In this document: positions 7,552-18,300 of the stretch, piece by piece
How positions within the stretch are numbered: position 1 is the stretch's first letter
How the letters are laid out: every line of letters starts with the position of its first letter
From: Maridesulfovibrio sp.
GTDB taxonomy: Bacteria > Desulfobacterota > Desulfovibrionia > Desulfovibrionales > Desulfovibrionaceae
Reading direction: 5' to 3'
Assembly (NCBI RefSeq): GCF_963676065.1
Contig: NZ_OY780933.1
Coordinates: 1,352,001-1,416,000 of the forward strand
DNA: 64,000 nucleotides
Program-made: the position numbers and the translations under genes
The notes under the pieces: model-generated
Told to the model about the DNA's origin: nothing
What the model saw: the letters and a program-made list of their open reading frames with translations, nothing else
Databases searched by the model: none

Positions 7552-7629
7552 GTGGTGAAGATTATGAATGACGAGTTGCGAAGTCTATGTGACAATCTTA
7601 CCTGTGCTTATTGGGGTAATTTACCATAG
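7552..7629 (+). CDS. Possible 25-residue peptide after the structured RNA
   Basis: A GTG at 7552 stands 6 bp after AAAGGAGG, an unusually strong ribosome-binding site. The frame reads VVKIMNDELRSLCDNLTC and stops at 7629; an internal ATG lies at 7564. It may be a short regulatory peptide or the leftover start of a gene once attached to the RNA element upstream. Its length alone makes it uncertain. Confidence 0.25.
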   Translation: MVKIMNDELRSLCDNLTCAYWGNLP

Positions 7630-7672
7630 AATATGATTTGTATTAGTTCCTTGAACCAAATTTTTGCGTATT

Positions 7673-9349
7673 TCAAAGCCTTGCCAAAGTGAATGTGTTT
7701 TTACCATTTTCCTTTGACTTGTACATAGAAATATCCGCTAAATGGATGAGTTCTTCTAAATTTCGCGACATGTCGGGAAATACGGCAATGCCTATGCTGG
7801 CGCCTATATTCACGCTCCCACCTTCAATTTCGATAGGAAGGGCGAGGCTGTCTGTAATCTTTTTCGCAACAAAAATGGCATCTGCAGCAGACTCTATTTC
7901 AGTTAAAACAATTGCGAACTCATCACCTCCGAGCCTAGCTACCGTATCTGTCTTTCTAACCAAAGATTTTAGTAATTTGCTGAATTTAATCAACAAAGAA
8001 TCTCCTGAAACGTGCCCCAAATCGTCATTAATTTTTTTAAACCCATCAAGATCAATATACAGAAGGCCCAAACGACGGCCGTATCTTTCCGCTAAATCAA
8101 GTCCCGTTTCCAAGCGGTCATAAAATAACTTTCTATTTGCCAGCCCTGTCAAACCGTCATGCAAGGCCAGAGAGATAAGTCTACTTTGATAAATTTTTCG
8201 CTTCGTGATAGCTAACGCCAAAAACCAAGCAACTGTAGTAGTAAATAAAAAAAGACCAGTTCCAAGAAATAAAAGCTTCATTCGCAAGACAGAGGATATG
8301 CCCGATATTACCGAATGGGGGATAAAGGTCAATAACACCCAATAGTTGTTAACTTCGGCAGAATTCGGGCTTAAAGATCTCTTAAAAGGGTAAGTTTTAA
8401 CGAATGTAAACATTCCATTATCTGTGTGCAGCTGCCCAATTTCTCTATTTACCATCTGCTGCCACTCGAGTGGATATTTATTGGGAAAAGTATGATTTTC
8501 GCGCCCTGGAACAACAAAACCCCAATCTTTCTCACTATCCCCGCTTACCAACCAATAACCGTCATTATTAACAAGCATTGGAATCGCCATATCTGACCTA
8601 AAAGCATTGACTATCTCAGTAATCATTTCTCGAGCATCATAATTTATTATGATATACCCTTGCTTCAAATTGTTCGAGTCAAAAATTGGCGTCGAAAATC
8701 GAATCATCGGTTTAAAAGGGCGTTCAATTTTTCCATTCTCAATGTTTAAGTCCATAGGAGAAACATATACTTCATGAATTTTTAATCTTTCCGATGCCTT
8801 TAAGTAATATCGGCTTGATTTATCCTGTAAGTTCATACTAGGACTTATAAAATGTTTCCCTTGATTATTATCAATTCGTATCTTTTCTACACCATTAACA
8901 TCAATAAATCTGATTTGGGCATAATTATCTTTATGAGAGGCCATTTCTAAATATTCACTTGCAACCTTTCTAAGAAAATGAGGTTTCTTAACATTAAAGT
9001 ACTCTTTAATTTCGTTTTGATTAGCTAAAAAGAGCAAATCACTGGTAACATCATCAAATTCATGCGCTATTACCTTCTCTTTAGTTGTGACAGAGGCCGC
9101 TTGATCATCTTTAATTACAGATATTTCTGTAGTTAGTTGAGACTGATAATAGATTGCGACTAGACCTCCAGCAGTACAACCAAAAAATAAAAATAAAAAT
9201 AAAAAAAGTATGATTGATTTCTTTACTGCTTCTTTTTCATCTATCGTAATTATTATTGAGTTCATTATCATTACATTTCTTAACAGGCTAAAGCACAGAC
9301 AATTGATCCCATAAAAAATTAGAATCTTAAAAACAACTATTTTCAACAA
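7673..9349 (-). CDS. Membrane diguanylate cyclase with extracellular Cache sensor
   Basis: This protein makes c-di-GMP from two GTP. The order is: one membrane helix (about residues 45-67), a periplasmic Cache-type sensor (about 75-350), a second helix (about 358-382) and a C-terminal GGDEF domain. The active-site motif is intact (RLGGDEF near residue 473) and the inhibitory I-site RKTD stands five residues before it, so it should be active and product-inhibited. The sensor contains LNIENGKIERPFKPMIRFSTP, a stretch shared almost word for word with the giant kinase at 15326-20743. The start is uncertain: Met29 at 9265 is an alternative. It is on the same strand as the HD-GYP gene downstream of DUF3124. 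Confidence 0.92.
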   Translation of the reverse strand: MLKIVVFKILIFYGINCLCFSLLRNVMIMNSIIITIDEKEAVKKSIILFLFLFLFFGCTAGGLVAIYYQSQLTTEISVIKDDQAASVTTKEKVIAHEFDDVTSDLLFLANQNEIKEYFNVKKPHFLRKVASEYLEMASHKDNYAQIRFIDVNGVEKIRIDNNQGKHFISPSMNLQDKSSRYYLKASERLKIHEVYVSPMDLNIENGKIERPFKPMIRFSTPIFDSNNLKQGYIIINYDAREMITEIVNAFRSDMAIPMLVNNDGYWLVSGDSEKDWGFVVPGRENHTFPNKYPLEWQQMVNREIGQLHTDNGMFTFVKTYPFKRSLSPNSAEVNNYWVLLTFIPHSVISGISSVLRMKLLFLGTGLFLFTTTVAWFLALAITKRKIYQSRLISLALHDGLTGLANRKLFYDRLETGLDLAERYGRRLGLLYIDLDGFKKINDDLGHVSGDSLLIKFSKLLKSLVRKTDTVARLGGDEFAIVLTEIESAADAIFVAKKITDSLALPIEIEGGSVNIGASIGIAVFPDMSRNLEELIHLADISMYKSKENGKNTFTLARL

Positions 9350-9863
9350 AACTTAAAAATTTATATATATTATAATCTTTTAATTTAGAAAATTCAAGCT
9401 CCTATAGACAGGAGCATACTTACATACTTTAGACCACTCTTTGCAATTTTTAAGACGACGTTCCTGTTTCCAGCTTTTCTCTGTAATAACTGTCTCAGCT
9501 ATTTTAAAAAGTTGGATCATTTTCCGTACGTACACCGCGACAGACTTAGACGGAGCAACGACTAAATTCGCGCAGGTCACTGAATATTGAACTCATCGTA
9601 TCTGTTAGCTTCTTCTTAGCAAAATACTGTCTGCGTCTATCCCAAGAGGAAGTTACCCGGGAATCCCCCATTTGTAGATGACTTGAAAAAGTGATTACGG
9701 TGTAACTAATGGCGTTTCAATTTTCATCGCTTTATTTTGCATCATTTAATTCGCTTTTTCTGTATAAATACAGCCTTTATTGTGCACGTTCAGTCTCACC
9801 TATTTGAATTATTGACTCCAAACTCATCATACTTTATAATAAATAAAAAAACTAGAGCTCAAA
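9350..9863. other. Intergenic region without a convincing gene
   Basis: About 510 bp of AT-rich DNA separates the cyclase and the DUF3124 gene. A 66-codon leftward frame at 9380-9580 and short open segments in neighbouring frames at 9580-9670 look like decayed coding sequence, but no product can be named. The promoter for DUF3124 must lie near 9800-9860. Confidence 0.4.
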
Positions 9864-10349
9864 ATGATAATCACTCTTTTTAAAAAAATAGACAAAACAT
9901 TTTTCATCTTTTTGCTTCTAAAGCTTATCGTAATGCCTGCTCATGCTCAGTTTGAACAAGGATTATGTAATAATGGTACTGTGTACGTCCCTGCATATTC
10001 TCATGTTTATTATGGTAATAGACAATCTGAATTCATGCTTACAGTCACTTTGAGTGTAAGAAATACTGACCTTCAAAATAAAATATCTATCACCTCTGTA
10101 GACTACTATGACAACAACGGAAAACTCATTAAAAAATACTTGAAATCTTCTCGTTCGCTGGATCCATTAGAATCCTTCCATATTACCATTCCAGAGAAAG
10201 ATGTGACAGGAGGATTTGGAGCAAATTTTCTTGTGAAATGGGAGTCTAGACAACAGATAAATAGTCCTTTGATGGAGTCAGTTATGATAGGGACAGCTTC
10301 AAGTCAGGGTGTTTCTTTTGTGTCCAGAGGGCGAGAAATAAATCCATAG
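9864..10349 (+). CDS. DUF3124-family exported protein
   Basis: This 161-residue protein has an N-terminal signal peptide (hydrophobic to about residue 28, cleavage after AHA). The rest matches the DUF3124 pattern: VYVPAYSHVYYGNRQ, LTVTLSVRNTDLQNKI, ITSVDYYDNNGKLIKKYL, GFGANFLVKWE and MIGTASSQGVSFVSRG. Family members are small periplasmic proteins of unknown role found in proteobacteria and cyanobacteria. It stands between a diguanylate cyclase and an HD-GYP protein, both on the other strand, which may point to a link with surface or c-di-GMP functions; that is only inference. Confidence 0.88.
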   Translation: MIITLFKKIDKTFFIFLLLKLIVMPAHAQFEQGLCNNGTVYVPAYSHVYYGNRQSEFMLTVTLSVRNTDLQNKISITSVDYYDNNGKLIKKYLKSSRSLDPLESFHITIPEKDVTGGFGANFLVKWESRQQINSPLMESVMIGTASSQGVSFVSRGREINP

Positions 10350-10622
10350 ATCATACCTTGTATGAAATATTCATATGTAGTGGTTCGTACTTAACGTGCC
10401 AGTCCGGCCTTTTTACTGGGAGATCGGACACTAAACGATTTTGCCCTCGCCCATAAACCACCCTCAGAAGGCCAGATTTCTCTATATTTGACCGGTACAG
10501 AATAATGGAAGACCTCAACTGTTTCAAACAGTAAATTTTAGATCAAGTCGGAAATCTTACAATTCATGAGGCTAATTGATATAAATTCTAAATTAACTTC
10601 ACTAAACAATATATATCAACTG

Positions 10623-11654
10623 TCAAAACCTTTTTTCTTTTTTATCCCAATGTTTTTTTATATCTAAAATTGAATTTTTGATAGAGAGAAAAAGTTTAAC
10701 AAAGTTTGGATCAAAATGTCCTCTGCTATCAGCAATATATTCAAAAGCTCTCTCAGGACGCCATGCTTTTTTGTAAGGCCGAGCCATAGTCAGAGCATCA
10801 AAAACATCAGCCAGTGCCACTATTCTCGCTGAAGCAGGAATCTCTTCTTCACTAAGTCTTTTGGGATATCCATTCCCATCCCACCGCTCATGATGAAATA
10901 AAGCTATCTCAGATGCTAAAACAAAAACAGGCGCATTGCTTAAAGAAAGAATTTTATGCCCAATAGTTGTATGTTTGCGCATAATTAACCATTCTTTATC
11001 CGTTAATTTACCAGGTTTCTTCAAAATCTCATCTGGAACACCTATCTTTCCTGTATCGTGCATTGGGGCTGCTAGTAATAAATCGTCTTGTTCATCAACA
11101 CTCCAATTCAATGTTTGGGCAATAGCTTTCGCATATGAAGCCATACGCCAAATATGAACCCCTGTATCATCATCATTATAGTGGCCAGCATGCCCTAACA
11201 TATAAATTGCATCTTTTTGACCTTTACTAATTAATGCTACTTGCTGTTCTACTTTTTTTTCACATGCAAATTGTTGGTCTGCTAGCTCAAGGTGAGTGCT
11301 TAGTCGAGCTAAAACAATCGAGGGTGACACAGGTTTTGTAATATAATCAACTCCACCGACTTCAAACCCTTTAGTCTCATCCTCAACTCCAATCATTGCA
11401 GTTACGAAAATCACAGGTATCTTGCTTGTAGAGGGATCAGCTTTTAAAATACGACAAACTTTATAGCCATCCATACCTGGCATCATTATATCCAAAAGAA
11501 TGATGTCCGGAACTGGAGCAGTCTTTGCTACAGCTATAGCTTTTTCTCCGTTTGTAGCAGCCTTTATTGTGTATTCATTACCAAGTATTCCGTGCAGTAC
11601 ACCAATATTTTCAGGTTTGTCATCAACAACGAGAACTACTTTCTTTGGCTTCAT
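10623..11654 (-). CDS. Response regulator with HD-GYP c-di-GMP phosphodiesterase domain
   Basis: This 343-residue RpfG-type protein has a receiver domain (about 1-125, with the acidic pair VVDDK, phosphoacceptor ILLDIMMPGMDGYK near residue 55 and a conserved TKP) followed by an HD-GYP domain (about 145-335). The metal-binding HD (APMHDTGKIG, near residue 195), the HHERWDGNGYP motif (near residue 260) and the later ALADVFDAL segment are intact, so it should hydrolyse c-di-GMP to pGpG or GMP under phosphorylation control. No kinase is adjacent; the hybrid kinase at 15326 on the same element is a possible source. It would oppose the cyclase at 7673. Confidence 0.93.
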   Translation of the reverse strand: MKPKKVVLVVDDKPENIGVLHGILGNEYTIKAATNGEKAIAVAKTAPVPDIILLDIMMPGMDGYKVCRILKADPSTSKIPVIFVTAMIGVEDETKGFEVGGVDYITKPVSPSIVLARLSTHLELADQQFACEKKVEQQVALISKGQKDAIYMLGHAGHYNDDDTGVHIWRMASYAKAIAQTLNWSVDEQDDLLLAAPMHDTGKIGVPDEILKKPGKLTDKEWLIMRKHTTIGHKILSLSNAPVFVLASEIALFHHERWDGNGYPKRLSEEEIPASARIVALADVFDALTMARPYKKAWRPERAFEYIADSRGHFDPNFVKLFLSIKNSILDIKKHWDKKEKRF

Positions 11655-12257
11655 TTATGATCCCTCGCATCAAGATACTCAACATAACTAATACACCGTT
11701 AAATTTGATGAATATCCACTTCATCTTCATTAATCAAAAGTATCGAACAAGTTAATATATTAACACATCAGGATCAATGTATTTGATTTCATGATTTTAA
11801 ATAATTCTACTCATTTTTGTCCAAAAATACCACGTAAATCTAATTATCCTGAATATCCATCAATAAATTAACTGTTAATAATCATTTTCCACAATGAAAA
11901 CGCCAAAGTGGGACAATCTCTCACATCTACCCAAATAATATTTTCATTTTTATCATCTCCCAAAAATTCTTGCAAAAGATTAATACAATAGGTCAGGCCA
12001 AATTTTTTTACAAATTTCTTTAACCATATAAGTTATCTCTTTTATTACCAGATACTTATTTTTAAAAACACTAAAATTACGATAGATTAATTTAGGCCAA
12101 TTTTTTATTTATCCTGCCATCCACATTACTGGCTCTAGGTAACTCACTATAGCTCTTAATTGATTTATAAAATCATTTTAAATAATCTAAACTTATAGTG
12201 TTAGAGAGATGTCCATCATATCAGCAATAAGACTTTCGCCTTAAAAAATATTCAAAT
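11655..12257. other. AT-rich intergenic region, no gene seen
   Basis: Roughly 600 bp with stop codons in all frames and very high AT content lie between the start of the HD-GYP gene and the end of arsC. It must contain the promoter of the HD-GYP gene (near 11655-11750). I see no clear terminator for the ars operon and no repeat. Confidence 0.4.
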
Positions 12258-12737
12258 TTAACCATCTTTAATATATTTTGTTTTCCTAAAATCACTAATT
12301 TTTTCTATGTCGCCTGTGTGTATCCAATTAATGATCTCTTTAACTGTCGCTTTGATTTTGTCTCGAATAGCCCTTGTTTTTTCAATTTTTTCTTTCTCAG
12401 TCCCTTCTAACTTTGCAGGGTCATCAAAGGGGATATGCAAACGACGCGACATTCCGGGAAATACCGGACACATATCGTCCATAGATTCATCACAAACTGT
12501 AATTATATAGGTAAAAGTTCTTCCTTTCTTAAATAAGTCAAAAGATGATTGGGTAACTTTATTCGATAAATCAACCCCTTCTTCCCTCATGACTTTAACG
12601 ACTAAAGGATTGATAACAGTAGGTTTAAACCCCGCACTTTCAACTTGAAATTCACCTTTCCCGAATTGCTTAAGGTAAGCTTCAGCAATTTGACTGCGTG
12701 CACTATTATTAGCACACATAAAAAGAATTTTTTCCAT
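12258..12737 (-). CDS. arsC: Arsenate reductase, low-molecular-weight phosphatase type
   Basis: This protein of 159 residues reduces arsenate to arsenite for export by Acr3. It has the P-loop FMCANNSARSQIAEAYL, with the catalytic Cys and Arg in the C-x5-R-S loop near residues 7-14, and the distal VCDESMDDMCPVFPG region that carries the additional redox cysteines of the thioredoxin-linked ArsC family. It also has the IPFDDPA element. I chose the ATG at 12737, which has AAAGGAGC 7 bp upstream, over an upstream in-frame Met. It is the last gene of arsR-acr3-arsC, separated from acr3 by 228 bp with a large hairpin. Confidence 0.92.
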   Translation of the reverse strand: MEKILFMCANNSARSQIAEAYLKQFGKGEFQVESAGFKPTVINPLVVKVMREEGVDLSNKVTQSSFDLFKKGRTFTYIITVCDESMDDMCPVFPGMSRRLHIPFDDPAKLEGTEKEKIEKTRAIRDKIKATVKEIINWIHTGDIEKISDFRKTKYIKDG

Positions 12738-12883
12738 TCTAGGGCTCCTTTTAAATAAAAAATAAAAACACCAGGTCGCTTGCGACATAAAAATTACCTT
12801 ATAAATAAAGGAATCATTAGAATTTTCTTTACAATTGAATTACGGTTATGTGTTTATGTGAAATGAAGAAAAGATTTTGGGCG

Positions 12884-12933
12884 CTATCCCTATAGCTTAC
12901 TGAGAGTTTGCCTGCTCTCAACTATAGGGATAG
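12884..12933. promoter_or_regulatory. Long nested hairpin between acr3 and arsC
   Basis: CTATCCCTATAG (12884-12895) pairs perfectly with CTATAGGGATAG (12922-12933), and inside it TGAGAG (12901-12906) pairs with CTCTCA (12915-12920). No clean T-run follows on either strand, so a processing or mRNA-stability element, or a partial terminator limiting arsC expression, is more likely than a full terminator. Confidence 0.55.
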
Positions 12934-12965
12934 CTATGTGGGAGTGATATCTATATTAGTTAAAC

Positions 12966-14051
12966 TTAACACTTAACATGACATACACCGGCAACAGTTT
13001 TAATGGCTTTCGGGAAGTATTTGCGTTTTAAATACAGTGCCACGTGTACTAAAGCGATGAGTACAGGAACTTCAACGAGTGGGCCAATTACTGCTGCAAA
13101 AGCTTCTCCAGAATTAATACCAAATACGGCGATTGCGACAGCTATAGCGAGTTCAAAATTGTTAGACGCGGCTGTGAAACTGAGTGTTGTGGCCTGTTCA
13201 TACGTCGCATCAGCTTTATAAGACAAGTAAAAGGACACAAGGAACATTAGTAAGAAATAAATACTTAAAGGAATCGCAATACGTATGACATCGAACGGGA
13301 GTTGGATTACCTTCTCCCCCTTTAGAGAAAACATGACCAGAATTGTGAAAAGTAGAAATACGAGTGTTAAAGGACTAATACGTGGAATGAATTTTTTTTC
13401 ATACCACTCTTGGCCTTTGAGCTTAAGGCCTATATAGCGTGTTAGCAACCCTGCAATGAATGGAATCCCCAAGTAGATAAAAACACTCTCAGAGATTTGC
13501 CCGATTGCTATCTCCACAGTGACCCCCTGAAGTCCGAACCACCCTGGAAGAACTGTAATAAATATATAAGCGTACGCAGAGAAAAATATAACTTGGAAAA
13601 TTGAATTGAATGCAACCAATCCGGCACAATATTCTGTATCTCCCTTGGCCAAGTCATTCCAGACAATAACCATGGCGATACAGCGAGCGAGCCCAATAAG
13701 TATCAGCCCTACCATGTACTCATGTTGTCCAGACAGAAAGGTTATGGCGAGCCCGAACATAAGGATAGGACCAATGATCCAGTTCTGTATCAAAGATAAC
13801 GCCAGAACCTTAAAATTTCTGAAGACCTGCCCTAGTTGCTCGTACTTAACTTTGGCTAGCGGTGGGTACATCATCAGGATTAAGCCGATTGCAATAGGAA
13901 CATTAGTAGTGCCTACTTGGAAGGAATTAATAACATTTTTTATATTAGGATAATAATACCCACTGCCAACACCCGCGAACATCGCCAAAAAAATCCAAAG
14001 TGTTAGATACCGATCTAGAAACGATAATTTTTTTACAAGAGATTCAGACAT
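12966..14051 (-). CDS. acr3: Acr3-family arsenite efflux permease
   Basis: This 361-residue integral membrane protein with about ten hydrophobic segments exports arsenite. The conserved Acr3 element around [19 protein letters not shown], with the essential Cys of the fourth helix, is present, as are the [21 protein letters not shown]-terminal helix and the [16 protein letters not shown] segment near residue 295. It follows arsR by 19 bp and is transcribed with it. ArsB proteins of the other family are longer and unrelated, so Acr3 is the right name. Confidence 0.94.
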   Translation of the reverse strand: MSESLVKKLSFLDRYLTLWIFLAMFAGVGSGYYYPNIKNVINSFQVGTTNVPIAIGLILMMYPPLAKVKYEQLGQVFRNFKVLALSLIQNWIIGPILMFGLAITFLSGQHEYMVGLILIGLARCIAMVIVWNDLAKGDTEYCAGLVAFNSIFQVIFFSAYAYIFITVLPGWFGLQGVTVEIAIGQISESVFIYLGIPFIAGLLTRYIGLKLKGQEWYEKKFIPRISPLTLVFLLFTILVMFSLKGEKVIQLPFDVIRIAIPLSIYFLLMFLVSFYLSYKADATYEQATTLSFTAASNNFELAIAVAIAVFGINSGEAFAAVIGPLVEVPVLIALVHVALYLKRKYFPKAIKTVAGVCHVKC

Positions 14052-14070
14052 AATTACTCCTCAGTGATAG

Positions 14071-14418
14071 TTAATCGCACTCCTCAGTGTGTTTAGTCTT
14101 GAGAAAATTCAGAAGATTCTGATAATCCTTTATTGGTTGCTTAATTTGAGACAAATCATTTCGCAGCATGGTCAAAATACGAGCCTGAATCGGATTAATA
14201 GGTTTTCCCAGCTGATAATATATCCATTTACCTTTCCGTTTACTTACTACCCATCCTGTTTTTTTTAAGATCGACATGTGCCTCGAAACTTTTGACTGCG
14301 GCAAATGTAATGCTTCCATGAGATCGCATACACAGAGTTCCCCATGTCCAAGAAGGCTAATTAATCGTAGTCTAGTTGAATCGGAAAGGGCTTTCAAACG
14401 TTCTGCTAAATAATCCAT
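14071..14418 (-). CDS. arsR: ArsR-family arsenite-responsive repressor
   Basis: This 115-residue winged-helix repressor has the metalloid site ELCVCDLMEAL (Cys-Val-Cys-Asp-Leu, near residues 30-34), the recognition helix LPQSKVSRHMSILKKTGWV and the wing KRKGKWIYYQL. An extra Cys stands near the C-terminus (HTEECD). It should repress its own operon until arsenite binds the cysteines. It is first in the operon and has a palindrome 13 bp upstream of its start. Confidence 0.94.
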   Translation of the reverse strand: MDYLAERLKALSDSTRLRLISLLGHGELCVCDLMEALHLPQSKVSRHMSILKKTGWVVSKRKGKWIYYQLGKPINPIQARILTMLRNDLSQIKQPIKDYQNLLNFLKTKHTEECD

Positions 14419-14430
14419 GATCTAGCTATG

Positions 14431-14448
14431 TATCTGCTTATGCGGATA
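14431..14448. promoter_or_regulatory. Candidate ArsR operator
   Basis: TATCTGCTTATGCGGATA is an inverted repeat (TATC-x-GC, 4-bp centre, GC-x-GATA) just upstream of arsR, where the operon promoter is expected. ArsR boxes are usually imperfect 12-2-12-like repeats, so this fits only loosely. A second perfect repeat, CACATAG/CTATGTG, stands at 14503-14526. Confidence 0.5.
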
Positions 14449-15325
14449 TGTCAATGTGAGATTCATATAAAATTCATCTAAGCATAATGTCCATGTTTTT
14501 GGCACATAGAGGTCTTTCCCTATGTGTAACTAAACAAAAACATAGAAATTTGAATTTCTGAGGGGCTCTACAGGTAAGTAGCAAAATTATTTAACGACTG
14601 AGAGCACAGACGAATGTCATTGCACTCCTTGCGTCATGTTTCAATTTTTTTTGAGCATCTAATACATACAAGCGTATATTAAATGGGGTCCCTATTCTTT
14701 GGGGTCCTGAAGAATAGCGGCTATGCAGACATTCTCAATTTCTGTACCGGAATAATGCCGCCAATGCTGATATTGGGACATTTATTGTTATATGGCCAGA
14801 ACAGTTTGGCCGCGTACCTGCACTCATTTTGCCATCCAAACCTGCAGTACAAATGCATCGCCAAACGTTGAAAACTACGCTGTTTATAATCTCTTCTCAC
14901 AATCAAGATACATGTTTTGTATGGAAAAAATGACACACACCTGTTTTCTTGCTCTCGGTCGTGATGCTTCGCGCCATCCCGTACGTCAGCTCAGGCAGCG
15001 TGATCTCCGAGTCTTTGCTAGGTGATAGTTTTATGTAAGCTTATGGTCGCTATATCTTTGAGCTGTCATTTCGGCAGCCCCTGCTTTTTCCTCAGTTTCT
15101 CGAAAAAAATTTGAGCAATTCCCCTGGAGAAACTTTTTCTAAATTGTCTGAGACACAATCAGGACTCGGACAATAGCCGCTACTTTTCAGGCCCCCTAAG
15201 AATGGGGGGACTACCATTGCAGAGAAGCGACAATCCTTTGAACAATAAACAGATTTATTGCTGTACTTAACCCTATGTGCCTGATGCTCAGAACCTTTAA
15301 AGACAGATATGTTTGTTGCTATGAT
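14449..15325. other. Intergenic region with possible decayed coding sequence
   Basis: About 880 bp lie between arsR and the giant kinase. The leftward strand around 14940-15035 holds an open segment reading ITLPELTYGMARSITTESKK without a start codon, which looks like a leftover piece of a gene. A leftward frame at 14721-14936 has no recognisable product. No functional gene is supported here. Confidence 0.35.
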
Positions 15326-18300
15326 TTAAAGGTTTTGTTTTACATCCAATGCATTTAGGATAGAGTTTGTTGTAGCCATAGCTGTGTCGAAGTCATATAC
15401 TCTAAGGGCGTTTATTGTGTCATGTAGTTGGGATGCAAATATTGAACTAGGATTCGCTGCTTGTATTTTTTCTGCTAAATCGACAGATTCTGCATTGTTG
15501 CCTTCGATTAGAGCAGAAAGTTCTATTAATTTTTCATAGATTGATTTCGCGTTAAGATTGATACTATCTGACGCTTTACCGTGCGAGTTCTCATTTAAAA
15601 AATCTCTGATGGTATCAAAAGTGGAGTCTAGAGTAGCTTTACTTTTCTTTATGAAAAAATCGATTTCTTTGTCTGAATTTTTTATCAAAGCTTTTTCGAG
15701 CTCGACAAGAATTGAATAGAGAGCTGTAGCCCCTATATTGCCAGATACACCCTTAAGAGAGTGTACAGCATGAAGTGCCACATCATTACTTTTACTAGCA
15801 ATAGCTTCGTCTACGTTACTCAATGTGTCACTATAATTGTCTCGAAATTGTTTAAGCAATCTTAGGTAAGTGTCTCTTTTGCCAGCAACTCTTTTCAGTC
15901 CTTGTCGCGTATTTAGTAGCTTGATCTTGTTAGTTTCAACTTCTACTGATCCTAAGGCGTGAGCTGTGTCTTGCACGAGATGGTGGGCACTAGGGATAAT
16001 CCATCGTATCAAAGTTCCATAGAGGACATCAGGGTCAATAGGTTTCGTTATGTGGTCGGTCATACCACTTTCAATACTTTTTTCTTTATCTCCAATCATA
16101 GCATGAGCTGTCATTGCAATGATTGGTAGATTTCTAAATCGCTTGTCCTTTCGAATAATTTTTGTAGCTTCCAACCCACCCATTATTGGCATTTGCAAGT
16201 CCATAAGTATTGCGTCATATTCAAACTCTTCTAGTAAGTCTAAAGCTTCTGCCCCATTGCTTGCTAGATAAACAGAGATCTGAACTGCTTCGAGTAACTC
16301 TTTCGCTACTTCTTGATTTAAAACGTTGTCTTCAACAACAAGTATTTTAGCACCTGCAAGTAATTCTTTTTCTATAATTTGATCTTTTTCTAAGGTGGAG
16401 ACTGATGCATGGTAAAGATTGGGCTTACCTAGTTTTTGCAGCGTTGCATCATATAAGGACGATTGTGATATCGGCTTAGTGAGATCAAAGCTAGTACTTT
16501 CATCAAGCATGTATTTACTTGGGAAAGCAGTGATTGTAATAACCGTTAAATTTTGAGTTCTATGGTCTGAGGAGACTATGTGTAATGTCTCTGGTCCGTC
16601 ATTGTCTGGTAAGTCCAGGCTAAGCAAAAGTATATCGAAATGTTTGCCACTGGTTGAATCGAAAAGCATTTCCATTCCTTCATTCCGAGATGAGGAGAAT
16701 TCTGGCGAGAAGCCACACTGAAGAAATGTTTGTTCGTATATAGGCCAGTACAATTCATTGTTGTCGATTATTAATATCTTACTACCATCTAGTCCTTCTA
16801 ATCTTTTAACCGGTTCATAAGAGAAAAAATCGTCGCTTGCTAGCTCTAATTCTATAGAGAAGAAAAATTGACTTCCTTCTCCAGGGGTGCTTTTCAATTG
16901 AAGTTTACCACCCATCAGCTGAATCAAATTTTTGCAAATAGCTAATCCTAGTCCAGTCCCTCCATATTTGCGCGTAGTGGAAGCATCAACCTGGCTAAAG
17001 GGTTTAAATAGCTCTTGCTGAGCTTCATATGGAATTCCAATGCCTGTATCAGCAATTGAGAATGTATATTTTTTATTTTTTTTATCTACGGGAACAGTTT
17101 CAATTTTAATGAGAATATGGCCTTCTTTTGTGAACTTGATTGCATTGGAGATTAGGTTGGTAAAAACTTGCGATAATCGGAGGGGGTCACCAATAACACA
17201 CCGAGGTATGTTAAGATCAATATCAAATATGATCTCAAGTCCTTTCTCTTCAGCTTTATCCCGAAGTACTGCAATGGTGTTGGTCAGTAACGTATCAAGA
17301 TCAAAGGCTTTCATCTCTATTTGAATTTTCTCTGCCTCAATTTTTGAAAAGTCTAATATGTCGTTAATAATTTCAAGAAGGGATGTTGCCGCAGATTGTA
17401 TTTTGAGGACTTGCGATTTTTGTTTGGAAGTGAGTTCAGAATTGACTAAAATATGGCTCATCCCTATGACAGCATTCATTGGTGTTCGGATTTCATGGCT
17501 CATGTTAGCCAAAAAACGACTCTTAGCCACAGTGGCTGCTTCTGCGATGTCTTTTGCTTCTTTCAACTCAAATGTGATTCTTTTTTGTTCTGCTATGTCT
17601 CTTACCACAGCTACAAAACGAGGAGGCAGGTTGTTCTCATGAACGTACTGCAGCAAGATATGTACAGGCTTAAATAGTCCAGTTTTGGTCTCGTGCATTG
17701 TTTCAAAAGATAAATTATTTTCATCTCCTGTAACAAGTGGGTCGACCATGTTTTTAAAGCGATCTATAGAAAGTTCAGGATTAATGTCAGTAATTCTTAG
17801 TGAAAGCATTTCTTCTCTTGTATACTCAAGTTGTGCTGTTGCTCCTTGGTTAACATAGGTGAATAGAAGTGAACTAGGGTCGAAAATGAATACAGCATCA
17901 TTAATTTGATCTAATGTCGTTTTGAATTCGATAAGAGCTTGGCTTACTCTCTTCCGTTCAGTAATATCACTCTCGACAGCTATAAACTTGTTTACAATGC
18001 CGTCTTGATCCTTAATCGGTTGTATGTCCATGTCAACCCAATAGGGACGGCATGTTTTACTGTAGTTAAGAATCTCAACAGTTATGCCTTCTCCTTTACG
18101 TAGAGCTTCATTGACAATGTCTACAGTCTGTGAGTCAGTATTATCCCCTTGAAGTAAATCTCCCGGTTTTTTACCTACCAGTTCTTCGATTGAATACCCT
18201 GAGATGTCACTAAATGCTTGGTTTATCCATTCAACATATCCTTCTCTGTCCGTGATTACGATCCCATTTGTTGTTTTCTGAGCAACTTTAGCTAGTAGGT

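Noticed and set aside
9380..9580. 66-codon leftward frame
   Set aside because: No ribosome site and no family; possibly decayed coding DNA, so it is not listed as a gene.
14683..15025. Short frames on both strands between arsR and the giant kinase
   Set aside because: No starts with ribosome sites and no recognised product; described only as possible remnants.
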